The notes: a model not told the origin generated them from the sequence alone. DNA of 64,000 nt from Pseudomonadota bacterium (GCA_021849425.1 JAJZSY010000006.1:43233-107232), one strand, 5' to 3'. Counted from the first letter of the stretch, positions 1 through 8,777 are shown. A program made the numbers and translations.

Positions 1-341
1 GCCGGCGCATCCGCCGCGAGATCGGCAAGGCGCCGCCCGGCGGCGCGCTCCAGCGGGCGGAAGCGGGCGAAGATCGAGCGCCCCTCCATCATCCGCACCT
101 CGCGCACCATGTCGTCCGGTCCGACCACGACGATCAGGATCAGCCCCTTGCCGAGCCGCGACCGGGCATTGCCGACGCCGACCGCGCCATCCGCCCACCG
201 GCCGATGATCTCGCCCATCACTTTCTGGTAGTGCTTCATCTGCCACGCCGTGCCGGCGATCTGCAGCAGCCAGACGACCGCGAACACCGCGATCAGCCCT
301 GTCCAGGACGGCACGCCAAGGCCGTGGAACAGATTCGTCAT
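1..341 (-). CDS. GutM-like glucitol operon activator protein (partial, 3' end off window)
   Basis: Reading the minus strand from the ATG at 341 gives an open frame to the window edge (113 codons). The N-terminus holds one membrane helix (about residues 12-30, rich in Leu, Val, Ala and Trp) followed by the stretch WQMKHYQKVMGE, and then a basic segment with GNARSRLGKGLI. This matches the GutM (SrlM) family, about 119 residues in E. coli, a membrane-anchored activator of glucitol PTS operons. The gene therefore probably lacks only a few residues here. In other genomes gutM is normally next to glucitol/sorbitol-type PTS genes, which would lie to the left of this window. It diverges from the oxidoreductase at 770 over a 428-base AT-rich interval. 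Family recognised by eye; the presence of PTS genes beyond the edge is inference. Confidence 0.72.
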   Translation of the reverse strand, partial: MTNLFHGLGVPSWTGLIAVFAVVWLLQIAGTAWQMKHYQKVMGEIIGRWADGAVGVGNARSRLGKGLILIVVVGPDDMVREVRMMEGRSIFARFRPLERAAGRRLADLAADAP

Positions 342-769
342 GACAGCATCCTCACGACTTTTCTCCCTGTGTCGCCGCCGTTCCCCCGCCCGGCGGGCGG
401 GGATCGTCCAGCGTGTTGGTTGGTGCGGCGCCGGCCAGTGATGGCGAGACCCCGATGCGCGATACGAACATTTGTTTATTTTTAAGTCAAGAAGTTTATT
501 AACAGAATTGTGGATTTGCGGTCCACCCTGCGGGAGCGGCAGGAATTCCGGCGGGAATTGGCACGGAGAGCCACATTTCTGGCGAAGCCGACGCCATTTT
601 GCATCGCAACATTATATGGCGTGAAACTTTTTTCCACTTTGGATGATAGATGTATTGATTTCTGTACGGGGCGTTGGATAAAAGTTTGGGTCTGGGGCCA
701 AGGCCCGCGCGAAGCGATCCGTCGCCCAGGCAATGCCGCTGCTCAGCCCGGCGCAAAAGGAGGATTACA
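342..769. promoter_or_regulatory. Divergent intergenic region, gutM-like / SAF oxidoreductase
   Basis: No credible gene lies in these 428 bases. The part from about 455 to 670 is clearly AT-rich against the GC-rich surroundings, as expected for divergent promoters. It contains the small palindrome AACATTTGTT at 467-476 (AACA/TGTT arms around a two-base centre), a motif that recurs in degraded form at 2129-2138 and 3306-3315 ahead of the SorC gene and the E1 operon. I cannot assign the -35 and -10 boxes with confidence. Confidence 0.45.
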
Positions 770-2077
770 ATGACACTTGTCCAGGAACTTGCCGCCCAGG
801 GCGATTCCGGCCGTCCCGTCCGCATCGGGCTGATCGGCTGCGGCGAGATGGGCACTGACATTGTCACCCAGGTCCGGCTGATGCCGGGACTCGAACTCGC
901 CGTGCTGGCCGAGCTGCGGATCGACGGCGCGCGGGCGGCGCTGGAGATCGCCGGCGTGCCGGCCGAGCGGGTTCGCACGGTGAGCAGCGCCGCCGCGGCC
1001 GAGGCCGCCATCGATGCCGGCATGATCGCACTGACCGACCAGGCCGATATCGCCTGCACCGCCGGGCAGGTCGATGTCATCATCGATGCCACCGGCAATC
1101 CCGGCTACGGCGCCGAGCTGTCGATGCGGGCGATGGATCACGGCAAGCATGTCGTGATGATGAATGTCGAGGCGGATATCACGGTGGGCGCCAGCCTCGC
1201 CGCTTATGCGGCCAAGCGCGGCGTGATCTACTCGCTCGGCGCCGGCGACGAGCCGACCGCGCTGATGGAGATCATCCGCTTCGCCCGCAGCCTCGGCTAC
1301 CCGATCGTCGCCGCCGGCAAAGGCAAGAACAACCCGCTGAATTTCGACGCCGTGCCGGATGACTATGTGGAGGAGGCGGCGCGGCGACACATGAACCCGC
1401 GCATGCTGGTCGAGTTCGTCGATGGCTCGAAGACGATGATCGAGATGGTGGCGGTGGCCAACGCCACCGGCCTGCTGCCGGACGTGCCGGGGATGCACGG
1501 ACCGCGCGCCGGGCTGGCCGAACTCGACCGCGCCTTCCGCCCGCGCGCCGAGGGCGGGCTGCTGAGCCGGGAGGGCGTCGTCGACTATTCGATCGGGCCG
1601 GGCGTGGCGCCGGGGGTGTTTGTCGTCATCCGCGCGCCGCATCCGCGCGTCCATGAACGGTTGCGCGACCTCAAGATGGGCGAGGGTCCGTATTTCACCT
1701 TCTATCGCCCCTATCACCTGACCAGCCTCGAAGTGCCGCTGACCGCGGCGGCGGCGGTGCTGCGCCGGGAATCGCACATGACGCCACTGGCGAGGCCGGT
1801 CGCCGAGGTGGCGACGCTGGCCAAGCGCGATCTCGCCCCGGGCACCACGCTCGGCAAGATCGGCGAGGCCGATTACCGCGGCTGGGCGATGACGGCGGCG
1901 GATGCGCGGGCGGCGGATGCGCTGCCGATCGGGCTTGCGGAGCGGGCCGAGATCATCCGTCCGGTCCGCAAGGGCGAGATGCTGACCTATGCCAATTGCC
2001 GGCCGGACCAGGGCATGGCCATCGTCCGCCTGCGCGCGACGCAGGACGCGGCGCAATATGCCGGCCTGCCCGCCTGA
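770..2077 (+). CDS. NAD(P)-dependent oxidoreductase with C-terminal SAF domain (COG4091, DXR-like/DRL family)
   Basis: A 435-residue protein. The start is fixed by the ribosome site AAAAGGAGG ending seven bases before ATG 770; the longer upstream frame has no such signal. An N-terminal Rossmann fold begins at about residue 17 with IGLIGCGEMG, followed by a homoserine-dehydrogenase-like core (VDVIIDATGNPGYGAE, AAGKGKNNPLN) and a C-terminal SAF-like domain from about residue 345 (LAKRDLAPGTTLG, VRKGEMLTYANC). To my recollection this is the family of predicted homoserine dehydrogenases to which the DXR-like (DRL) enzyme of Brucella abortus belongs; DRL interconverts 1-deoxyxylulose 5-phosphate and methylerythritol 4-phosphate. 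Only some subgroups have that activity, so the substrate here is open. Context (GutM, SorC, PTS phosphotransferase, acetoin-type complex) argues for a catabolic role on a sugar or polyol phosphate rather than for homoserine metabolism. Confidence 0.75.
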   Translation: MTLVQELAAQGDSGRPVRIGLIGCGEMGTDIVTQVRLMPGLELAVLAELRIDGARAALEIAGVPAERVRTVSSAAAAEAAIDAGMIALTDQADIACTAGQVDVIIDATGNPGYGAELSMRAMDHGKHVVMMNVEADITVGASLAAYAAKRGVIYSLGAGDEPTALMEIIRFARSLGYPIVAAGKGKNNPLNFDAVPDDYVEEAARRHMNPRMLVEFVDGSKTMIEMVAVANATGLLPDVPGMHGPRAGLAELDRAFRPRAEGGLLSREGVVDYSIGPGVAPGVFVVIRAPHPRVHERLRDLKMGEGPYFTFYRPYHLTSLEVPLTAAAAVLRRESHMTPLARPVAEVATLAKRDLAPGTTLGKIGEADYRGWAMTAADARAADALPIGLAERAEIIRPVRKGEMLTYANCRPDQGMAIVRLRATQDAAQYAGLPA

Positions 2078-2128
2078 CGGCTTCGGCCCGGCCGGCGCGG
2101 GGCGACTTCCCCGTCGGCCGGGCTTGCG

Positions 2129-2138
2129 GACATTTGTT
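2129..2138. promoter_or_regulatory. Candidate SorC-type half-palindrome ahead of the regulator gene
   Basis: GACATTTGTT lies about 50 bases before the TTG start of the SorC gene. It differs by one base from AACATTTGTT at 467-476. The AACA-N2-TGTT core resembles sites known for SorC-family members such as LsrR, but the assignment rests on three short matches in a single window. Confidence 0.3.
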
Positions 2139-2187
2139 GACTCCCTAAACTGATATCCCTGAGTTGCAATCGCGCAGGGAGGCGCAT

Positions 2188-3168
2188 TTGTCCGTTCACC
2201 GCGCCGAGCAGGAACCGCTCGACCTGAAGACCCGCGTCGCCTGGCTGTATTTCATGGAAGGGCTGACGCAGGATGCGGTCGCCGCCCGCGTCGGGCTGAC
2301 CCGCCAGCGTGTGCTCAAGATCATCGCCACGGCGCGACAGGACGGGACGGTGCAGGTCCGCGTCACCACCAACCTGTCGAAATGCATCGCGCTCGAACGG
2401 CAGATCGAGGCGCGGTTCGGGATCGGCGAGTGCATCGTCATCCCGGCGCCGGGCGAGGAGGCGGAGCTGACCGGGCTGCTGGGCAGCCGCGCCGGCGCCT
2501 ATGTTTCGGATGCGCTGCGCGACGGCACGACGATCGGCCTCGGCTGGGGGCAGACGCTGCAATCAAGCCTCAGCAGCATCAGCGTGCGCGGCCTGCGCGG
2601 GGTGACGGTGGTGTCGCTGCTGGGCGGGTTGACGCGGGCGAGCGGCGTCAATCCTTCCGAATTCGCCTGGCGGTTCGCCGACCTGATCGGCGCGGAGAGC
2701 TTCCTGCTCAGCGCGCCGGCGGTGTTGCAGGACGCGGAGACGGCGGCGACGCTGCGGCGGCATCCGGGGATCGCGGAAGTGTTCGAACGGACGCGGATGC
2801 TGGACATGGCGCTGGTCAGCGTCGGCAATGTCGCGCCGAACTCGACGCTGATCCGCTACGGCATGGTCGATCGCGACACGCTGACCGAGGTGACCAGGGC
2901 GGGTGCTGTGGCCGACATGCTCTGCCAGTTCATCGACGCCGACGGGCAGTTGCTCGACCACGAGCTGAACCGGCGGATCATGGCCGCCGATGCCGCCAGC
3001 CTCGCGCGGACGCCGAGGCTCATCCTGGTTTCGGGCGGCTGGCAGAAGGTTCCCGCCCTGCTCGCGGCGGTGCGGCTGCTGCATCCGGCGGTGCTGATCA
3101 CCGACGAGACCGCCGCCGAGGGCATGCTGATGAGCCCGGCCGCGGCGAACGACCGCTCTCCCGCCTGA
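2188..3168 (+). CDS. SorC family sugar-binding transcriptional regulator
   Basis: 326 residues from TTG 2188. I prefer this start because AGGGAGG at 2176-2182 sits five bases upstream; the TTG at 2164 has no such site. A helix-turn-helix occupies about residues 26-47 (LTQDAVAARVGLTRQRVLKI). The rest is the SorC effector domain, which binds phosphorylated sugars, with GTTIGLGWGQTLQSSL near residue 114 and the C-terminal ILVSGGWQK. The family normally controls adjacent sugar or polyol genes, often as a phosphosugar sensor. It sits between the SAF oxidoreductase and the E1-E2-PTS operon, all in the same direction, so it probably controls both. The rare TTG start suggests that the regulator is made in small amounts. 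Confidence 0.88.
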   Translation: MSVHRAEQEPLDLKTRVAWLYFMEGLTQDAVAARVGLTRQRVLKIIATARQDGTVQVRVTTNLSKCIALERQIEARFGIGECIVIPAPGEEAELTGLLGSRAGAYVSDALRDGTTIGLGWGQTLQSSLSSISVRGLRGVTVVSLLGGLTRASGVNPSEFAWRFADLIGAESFLLSAPAVLQDAETAATLRRHPGIAEVFERTRMLDMALVSVGNVAPNSTLIRYGMVDRDTLTEVTRAGAVADMLCQFIDADGQLLDHELNRRIMAADAASLARTPRLILVSGGWQKVPALLAAVRLLHPAVLITDETAAEGMLMSPAAANDRSPA

Positions 3169-3283
3169 CACCGCGGCGGCGCGCCGCCGCGCAGCAATAT
3201 TTCCGCAGGACCGCCCCGCCACAGCCGGGCGCACCCGCGCGCGCATGCTCGCCGTTCCGGCAAAAGTGACAGAGAGTTTTTAT

Positions 3284-3301
3284 TGACAATTATCTTTGTC
3301 A
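3284..3301. promoter_or_regulatory. Perfect inverted repeat, candidate operator of the E1-E2-PTS operon
   Basis: TGACAA-N6-TTGTCA, a perfect 6+6 dyad in the AT-rich leader 60 bases before the E1 alpha start. A TTGAC box at 3283-3287 overlaps the left arm, so a bound protein could block a promoter there. A related but longer TTGAC...GTCAA palindrome occurs at 18208-18233 before an unrelated regulator gene. Downstream at 3306-3315 is ATATTTGTTT, the weakest of the three ATTTGTT motifs. Confidence 0.45.
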
Positions 3302-3361
3302 TTGGATATTTGTTTCAAGCCAGTGCAAACGGCACCCCTGTGCAGAGGAAACGAAGCCGCC

Positions 3362-4372
3362 ATGGATCAGCCGACCGCCGATACCCTGACCCAAGCCCCA
3401 CCGCCGGACGCGGCGCGCCAGCGCGAGGCGCTGCGGCGGATGTTGCTGATCCGCCGCTTCGAGGAGGCAGCGGAAGAGGCTTATATGCGGGGCGCCATTC
3501 ACGGCACGATGCATCTCTCGATCGGCCAGGAAGCCAGCGCGGTCGGCGCCTGTCTCGACCTCGAAACCGGCGATTACATCACCTCGACGCATCGCGGCCA
3601 CGGCCATTGCATCGCCAAAGGCGCTGACGTCGCAAGGATGTTCGCCGAATTCTTCGGCCGCGAGACCGGCTATTGCCGCGGCCGCGGCGGCTCGATGCAC
3701 ATTGCCGATATCGCGGGCGGCAATCTCGGCGCCAACGGCATCGTCGGCGGCGGCCTGCCGATCGCGACCGGGGCGGCCCTCGCCATCCGGCAACAGCGGC
3801 GGGCGGCTGTGGTGATGTGCTTCTTCGGCGATGGCGCGGTGAACGAGGGCGCCTTCCACGAGGCACTGAACATGGCCGGTCTCTGGAAACTGCCGGTGAT
3901 ATTTGTTTGCGAGAACAACAAATATGGCATGTCGGTCTCGACCGAACGCTCGATGGCGGTGCCGCGGGTGGCCGAACGGGCGCGGGCCTACGGGATGCCG
4001 GGCGTGCGGGTCGACGGCAACGACCTGTTCGCGGTTCACCGGGCGGCGGGAGCGGCGATCGCCCGCGCGCGGGCCGGTGGCGGACCGAGCCTGATCGAGG
4101 CCGAAACCTACCGGCTGCGCGGCCATTCGCGCAGCGACCGCAACCGCTACCGCAGCAAGGAAGAAATCGAGCACTGGCGCGGGCTCGACCCGATTCCGCG
4201 GCTTGAGCGGGCGATGCGCGACGCCGGCGTGCTGGACGCGGCCGGCATCGCCGCCCTGCGCGCCGAGGTCGAGGCGGAGATCGCCGCCGCGATCGCCTTC
4301 GCCGAGGGCAGCCCGGTGCCGGACCCCGGCGAGGTGACCCGCGATGTCTATGAAGGAGGGATCGCGGCATGA
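3362..4372 (+). CDS. acoA: Thiamine-diphosphate dehydrogenase E1 component, alpha subunit (acetoin dehydrogenase type)
   Basis: 336 residues. The start at ATG 3362 was chosen over an in-frame upstream codon because the protein then begins just before the conserved [13 protein letters not shown] helix of the family. The thiamine diphosphate motif starts with [13 protein letters not shown] near residue 155 and ends in CENN about 30 residues later. Other landmarks are [18 protein letters not shown] and [14 protein letters not shown]. It pairs with the beta subunit that overlaps its stop codon. Pyruvate and branched-chain 2-oxoacid E1 alpha subunits look similar, but the companion E2 has an alpha/beta-hydrolase domain, typical of acetoin-cleaving complexes. 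In such complexes E1 splits an alpha-hydroxyketone and passes the acetyl group to lipoyl-E2. The real substrate here is unknown. Confidence 0.85.
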   Translation: MDQPTADTLTQAPPPDAARQREALRRMLLIRRFEEAAEEAYMRGAIHGTMHLSIGQEASAVGACLDLETGDYITSTHRGHGHCIAKGADVARMFAEFFGRETGYCRGRGGSMHIADIAGGNLGANGIVGGGLPIATGAALAIRQQRRAAVVMCFFGDGAVNEGAFHEALNMAGLWKLPVIFVCENNKYGMSVSTERSMAVPRVAERARAYGMPGVRVDGNDLFAVHRAAGAAIARARAGGGPSLIEAETYRLRGHSRSDRNRYRSKEEIEHWRGLDPIPRLERAMRDAGVLDAAGIAALRAEVEAEIAAAIAFAEGSPVPDPGEVTRDVYEGGIAA

Positions 4373-5400
4373 ACGCCATCGTCAGCATCGATACCGGGCC
4401 GGAGGGGGCGGCGTGCCGCGACATCAGCTATGCCGACGCGATCCACGAGGCGCTGCGCAGCGCGCTGGAGGCCGATGAGCGGGTGTTCCTGCTCGGCGAG
4501 GATATCGGCGTGTATGGCGGGGCATTCCAGGTGACGCGGGATCTGGTTCATCGCTTCGGCGAGGGCCGGGTGATCGACACGCCGATCGCCGAGCTTGGTG
4601 CCGCGGGCGTCGCCGTGGGCGCGGCCCTGGCCGGCAGCCGGCCGGTGCTGGAATTCCAGTTCTCGGATTTCGCGACGCTGGCTATGGAGCAGATCGTCAA
4701 CCAGGCCGCCAAACTGCGCTACATGCTCGGCGGCAATGCCTCGGTTCCGCTGGTCATCCGCATGCCGGCCGGCGCAGGCACCGGTGCCGCCGCGCAGCAC
4801 AGCCAGAGCCTCGAAGCCTGGTTCGCGCATGTGCCGGGGCTGAAAGTGGTGCAGCCCGCCACCCCGCACGACGCCAAGGGGCTGTTGCTCGCCGCGATCG
4901 ACGATCCCGATCCGGTGGTGATCTTCGAGCACAAGCTGCTTTACAAGACGACCGGCCCGGTGCCGGCCGAGGCGTATCGGGTGCCGATCGGCAAGGCGGC
5001 GATCCGCCGGCCCGGGCGCGATATCACCATCGTCGCCACGGGCATCATGGTCCATCGCGCGCTGGAGGCGGCGGAACGCCTCGCCGGGCGGGGGCACGAC
5101 GCCGAGGTGATCGACCTGCGCTCGCTCCGCCCGCTCGACACCGCGACACTGATCGACAGCGTGACCCGGACGACACGGCTGCTCTGCGTTCATGAATCGG
5201 TGAAGATGCTCGGCATCGGCGCGGAAATCAGCGCCGCCATCGCCGAGAGCGCGGCGTTCGACCGGCTGGATGCGCCGATCCGCCGGCTTGGCGGCGCCGA
5301 TTGCCCGATCCCCTACGCGCCCGGCCTCGAACGCGCCGCGGTGCCGCAGGTCGAGGATATCGAAGCCGCCGCCGCCCGCCTGATCGAGCGCGGGGAATAG
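4369..5400 (+). CDS. acoB: Thiamine-diphosphate dehydrogenase E1 component, beta subunit (acetoin dehydrogenase type)
   Basis: 343 residues. The ATG overlaps the last bases of the alpha-subunit stop codon, which suggests translational coupling and equal amounts. Family landmarks are [14 protein letters not shown], the glutamate-containing [11 protein letters not shown] near residue 40, [18 protein letters not shown], and [21 protein letters not shown] near residue 130, where the HSQ segment lies in the active-site cleft. The C-terminal transketolase-like domain carries [13 protein letters not shown]. The beta subunit forms half of the cofactor site and binds the E2 core. It is followed after two bases by the E2 gene. 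Confidence 0.86.
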   Translation: MNAIVSIDTGPEGAACRDISYADAIHEALRSALEADERVFLLGEDIGVYGGAFQVTRDLVHRFGEGRVIDTPIAELGAAGVAVGAALAGSRPVLEFQFSDFATLAMEQIVNQAAKLRYMLGGNASVPLVIRMPAGAGTGAAAQHSQSLEAWFAHVPGLKVVQPATPHDAKGLLLAAIDDPDPVVIFEHKLLYKTTGPVPAEAYRVPIGKAAIRRPGRDITIVATGIMVHRALEAAERLAGRGHDAEVIDLRSLRPLDTATLIDSVTRTTRLLCVHESVKMLGIGAEISAAIAESAAFDRLDAPIRRLGGADCPIPYAPGLERAAVPQVEDIEAAAARLIERGE

Positions 5401-5402
5401 CC

Positions 5403-6740
5403 ATGGCCGTCGAGATCATCCTGCCGCGCGTCGACATGGACATGCAGGCCGGGCGGATCGCCCGCTGGCTCGTGCGGGAGGGGGCGACGGTGACGCCGGG
5501 CGAACCGCTGTTCGAGATCGAGACCAGCAAGGCGGCGATGGAAATCGAGGCGACAGCGGGTGGAATTTTGCACATCGTCGCGGGGCCGGAGGGCGGGGAG
5601 ATCGCGGTGGGCAGCATCGTCGCCTACCTGCTCGCGCCCGGCGAGGCGGCGCCCGATGCCGCACCTGCCGCACGCGCAGCACCTGATCCTGCACCGGCAT
5701 CGGTGCAGCCGGCGGCGCCCCTGCCTGCACCGACATCCGCACCCGTTGCGGCAGATGACGCGGCGCTGCTGCGGGCAACGCCGCTGGCGCGGCGGCTCGC
5801 CCGCAGCGAGGGGATGAACCTCGCCGCCATCGCCGGTTCCGGGCCGCGCGGGCGGATCACCCGGCTCGATGTCGCCCGCCACGCGCGGGACGCAATGCTT
5901 CCGGCCGCAACAGCGCGCACCGGCGGGCTGCCGGTGCGGCGGGCCGGCGGGCGGGAGGGCACGCCGGTCGTGTTCCTGCACGGTTTCACCTCGGAGGCGC
6001 TGGCGTGGAACGGGCTGATCGCGGCCCTCGCCCAGCGCGCCGGTGGAGCCTGCCCGCCGCTGCTGGCCTTCGACCTGCCCGGCCACGGCGCCGCACCCGA
6101 CAGCGGCGAGGCATCCTTCGCGGCGCTGGCCGAGGCCGCCATCGGCGCGCTGCGGGCCGAGGGCATCGGCGCGGCGCATCTGGTCGGCCATTCGCTCGGC
6201 GGCGCGCTCGCCGCGCGGATCGCCCTGGATGGCCGGATCGACGCGGCCTCGCTGGTGCTGCTCGCCCCGGCCGGGCTTGGCGCCGAGATCGACGCCGCGG
6301 CGCTCGACGGGATTCTGCGCGCCCGCGCGCCGGACAGCCTGCGCCCCTGGATGGAGCGTCTGTTCGCGACCCCCGCCCGCGCCGATGCCGCGCTGCTGCG
6401 CGCAACCCTGGAGGGTGGTGCCGCACCGGGGCGCGGCGACTTCCGCCAGCGCCTCGCGCGTGCGTGCTTTCCCGACGGCACGCAATCGGCCCGGCTGCGC
6501 TGGCAGGGAGGCGCCATCGCCGCCCCGGCGCGGATCGTCTGGGGGCGGCAGGATCGGATCATTCCCTGGCGGCACGCGCTCGCGGCACCGGGGCGCTTCG
6601 CCCTGCACCTGCTTGATGACTGCGGCCACATGCCGCAGATTGAGGCGACCGGCGCGGTTGCCGACATCCTGGCCGAGACCCTGCGCGGCGCACAGGTGCT
6701 GCTGCCGAGCCAAACGGACCGCGCGGAGGTTGCATGTTGA
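5403..6740 (+). CDS. acoC: Lipoyl-E2 with alpha/beta-hydrolase domain (AcoC-like acetyltransferase)
   Basis: 445 residues, starting two bases after the E1 beta stop. Residues 1-80 form a lipoyl domain with ETSKAAMEIE (lipoyl-lysine near 43). An Ala/Pro-rich linker follows, then a peripheral-subunit-binding domain at about 120-160 (TPLARRLARSEG, GSGPRGRITRLDV). The C-terminal part is not the usual 2-oxoacid acyltransferase domain but an alpha/beta hydrolase: VVFLHGFTSEALAWN, DLPGHGAAP, GHSLGGALAA (nucleophile elbow near 263) and DDCGHMPQIEA. This is the layout of AcoC in acetoin dehydrogenase systems. No E3 gene is present nearby, so a general lipoamide dehydrogenase must serve. The gene overlaps the start of the HPr-EI gene. 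Confidence 0.87.
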   Translation: MAVEIILPRVDMDMQAGRIARWLVREGATVTPGEPLFEIETSKAAMEIEATAGGILHIVAGPEGGEIAVGSIVAYLLAPGEAAPDAAPAARAAPDPAPASVQPAAPLPAPTSAPVAADDAALLRATPLARRLARSEGMNLAAIAGSGPRGRITRLDVARHARDAMLPAATARTGGLPVRRAGGREGTPVVFLHGFTSEALAWNGLIAALAQRAGGACPPLLAFDLPGHGAAPDSGEASFAALAEAAIGALRAEGIGAAHLVGHSLGGALAARIALDGRIDAASLVLLAPAGLGAEIDAAALDGILRARAPDSLRPWMERLFATPARADAALLRATLEGGAAPGRGDFRQRLARACFPDGTQSARLRWQGGAIAAPARIVWGRQDRIIPWRHALAAPGRFALHLLDDCGHMPQIEATGAVADILAETLRGAQVLLPSQTDRAEVAC

Positions 6741-8713
6741 GCGACGATCATCTGACCCTCGAACGCCGCGTCACCGTTCGCATCCGCGACGGGCTGCACG
6801 CGCGGCCGGCGGCGCAGTTCGTCAAGCGGGCGCGGGGCTATGCGGCGGAGCTCTGGCTCGACCATGGCGGCAGGAGCGCGAGTGCCAAGAACGCGGTGAA
6901 GCTGATGCTGCTCGCGGTGAAGGAGAACGCCGAGATCGTGCTGCGCGCCGAGGGCGCCGATGCCGCGGCGGCGCTCGACGAGCTGACGCGCTTTCTCGAA
7001 ACCGAAGACGAGGGCACGGCATCGCCGCTCGCCGCCGCGGCATCGCATGACGCCGCACCGCCCGGCGACAAAGGCACGACGGCGCCGCTGGCGACGGCGG
7101 CGCGGCGCGGCATCGGCGCCAGCCCCGGCGTGGCGCTCGGCCCGGCCTTCCGGTATTTTCCCGAGACGCTGGAGCCGCCGCATCATCATGTGCCGGACGC
7201 CGCGCGCCCGGCCGAGGCGGCGCGCTACGCCGCGGCGGCGGAGCGGGCGGCGGCGGCGCTCGGGCAGTGCGCGGCCCTCGCACCGGAGAGCGACGACGCG
7301 CCGATCGGCGGGATTGCCGCGGCGCTGGTGGAAATCGTCCGCGATGCCGATCTCGATGCCGCCATCCGCCTGCGGATCGCCGAGGGGATGGACGCGGTCA
7401 CCGCCGTGCTCGATGCCGGCGGCGAGCTTGCCGCAACCTTCGCCGGCCTCAGCGACGCCTATATGCAGGCCCGCGCCGAGGATGTGCTGAGCGTCTCGCG
7501 CGCCATCGCCCTGGCCTGTCTCGGCCGGCAGGACCCCTCGATCGCGACGATCGCGGAAGGGGCCATCATCATCGCCGACGAGCTGACCGCCTGGGACCTG
7601 GCACGCGCACCCGGCGCGCGGATCGGCGGCATCGTCTGCGCGCGCGGCGCCGCCACCGCCCATGCCGCGATCATCGCCCGCACCCGGGGGATTCCCGCCG
7701 TCTTCGGCATTGCCGGGCTGGAACAGGTGGCGGATGGCGCGATGATCGGGCTGGATGGCAGCAGCGGGGAGGTGGTGATCGATCCGGACGCGGAAACCCT
7801 CTCCGCCCTGCGGGCGCGGGCGCGCGGGGAAAGCGCCGCACGGGATGCGCTTGCGGCGTTCCGCGACGTCGCGCCACGCACCCGGGCGGGCGAGGCGATC
7901 GTGATCGCCGCCAATCTCGGCTCGGTCGGCGAAATCGGGGTGGCGCGGCAGGAAGGAGCGATGGGGATCGGGCTGTTCCGCACCGAGCTGCTCTTCATCG
8001 AGGCGCGCCGCCCGCTGGACGAGGACGAGCAGGTGGCGGCCTATGCGCGCCTCGCGACCGCCTTTCCGGACCATCACGTCACGATCCGCACCCTCGATGT
8101 CGGCGGCGACAAGCCGGTGCCGGGGATCGACATTCCGGACGAGGACAACCCTTTTCTCGGCTGGCGCGGCCTGCGCTACTGCCTCGACCGGCCGGAGCTG
8201 TTCGCGGTGCAGCTGCGCGCCCTGCTGCGCGCCGCCGTGCATGGCAATCTGCGGATCATGCTGCCGATGGTCAGCGACCCGGACGAGTTGCGCCGCACCC
8301 GCGCCCTGATCGAGACCTGCCGGGCGGCGCTCGCCGCCGCCGGCGTGCCGCACGCGGTGCCGCCGCTCGGCATCATGATCGAGACCCCGGCGGCGGCGCT
8401 GATGGCCGACAGCCTGGCCGCCGAGGTCGCGTTCTTCTCGATCGGCACCAACGACCTCACCCAATACATCATGGCCGCCGACCGGATGAACCCGCGCGTG
8501 TCGGGGCTGAACCGGCCGGATCATCCCGCCGTGATGCGGGCGATCGAGATGGTGGCGGCGGCCGGCCGGCGGGCGGGAATCCCGGTGTGCATGTGCGGCG
8601 AGGCGGCGGCGCGGCCCGATCTCATTCCGCGATTCGTGCAGCTCGGCCTGACCGAGCTGAGCATGACCCCGGCCGCGGTGCTGCGGGCGAAGGAGGTTGT
8701 CACGCAGATCTGA
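6734..8713 (+). CDS. HPr-EI fusion: phosphoenolpyruvate-protein phosphotransferase of the PTS
   Basis: 659 residues; the ATG overlaps the E2 stop by seven bases. Residues 1-90 are an HPr domain with GLHARPAAQF (phosphorylated histidine near 21). After an Ala-rich linker an Enzyme I unit begins near residue 124 (GIGASPGVALGPAF). It holds TAHAAIIARTRGIPAV with the active histidine near 310, GIGLFRTELLF, DVGGDKPVPG, the PEP-binding GTNDLTQYI near 570 and CMCGEAA with the active-site cysteine near 619. All EI catalytic motifs are intact. The protein should take phosphate from PEP to HPr and on to an EIIA. It is translationally coupled to the acetoin-type complex, so it looks like a dedicated PTS pump for this pathway rather than the regulatory nitrogen PTS. 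Its EII partners are not in the window; the GutM-like gene at the left edge hints at glucitol-type EII genes beyond it. Confidence 0.9.
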   Translation: MLSDDHLTLERRVTVRIRDGLHARPAAQFVKRARGYAAELWLDHGGRSASAKNAVKLMLLAVKENAEIVLRAEGADAAAALDELTRFLETEDEGTASPLAAAASHDAAPPGDKGTTAPLATAARRGIGASPGVALGPAFRYFPETLEPPHHHVPDAARPAEAARYAAAAERAAAALGQCAALAPESDDAPIGGIAAALVEIVRDADLDAAIRLRIAEGMDAVTAVLDAGGELAATFAGLSDAYMQARAEDVLSVSRAIALACLGRQDPSIATIAEGAIIIADELTAWDLARAPGARIGGIVCARGAATAHAAIIARTRGIPAVFGIAGLEQVADGAMIGLDGSSGEVVIDPDAETLSALRARARGESAARDALAAFRDVAPRTRAGEAIVIAANLGSVGEIGVARQEGAMGIGLFRTELLFIEARRPLDEDEQVAAYARLATAFPDHHVTIRTLDVGGDKPVPGIDIPDEDNPFLGWRGLRYCLDRPELFAVQLRALLRAAVHGNLRIMLPMVSDPDELRRTRALIETCRAALAAAGVPHAVPPLGIMIETPAAALMADSLAAEVAFFSIGTNDLTQYIMAADRMNPRVSGLNRPDHPAVMRAIEMVAAAGRRAGIPVCMCGEAAARPDLIPRFVQLGLTELSMTPAAVLRAKEVVTQI

Positions 8714-8777
8714 GGGCGCGGGCCATCTCGGCACCGCGCGCCGCCTGTGATATGCCGGTCAATGTTCAAGTCGATGG

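Noticed and set aside
5624..8734. A 1036-codon open frame on the minus strand
   Set aside because: It lies opposite E2 and HPr-EI, whose motifs are beyond doubt. Its own translation is Arg/Ala/Pro-rich without any domain; a high-GC shadow.
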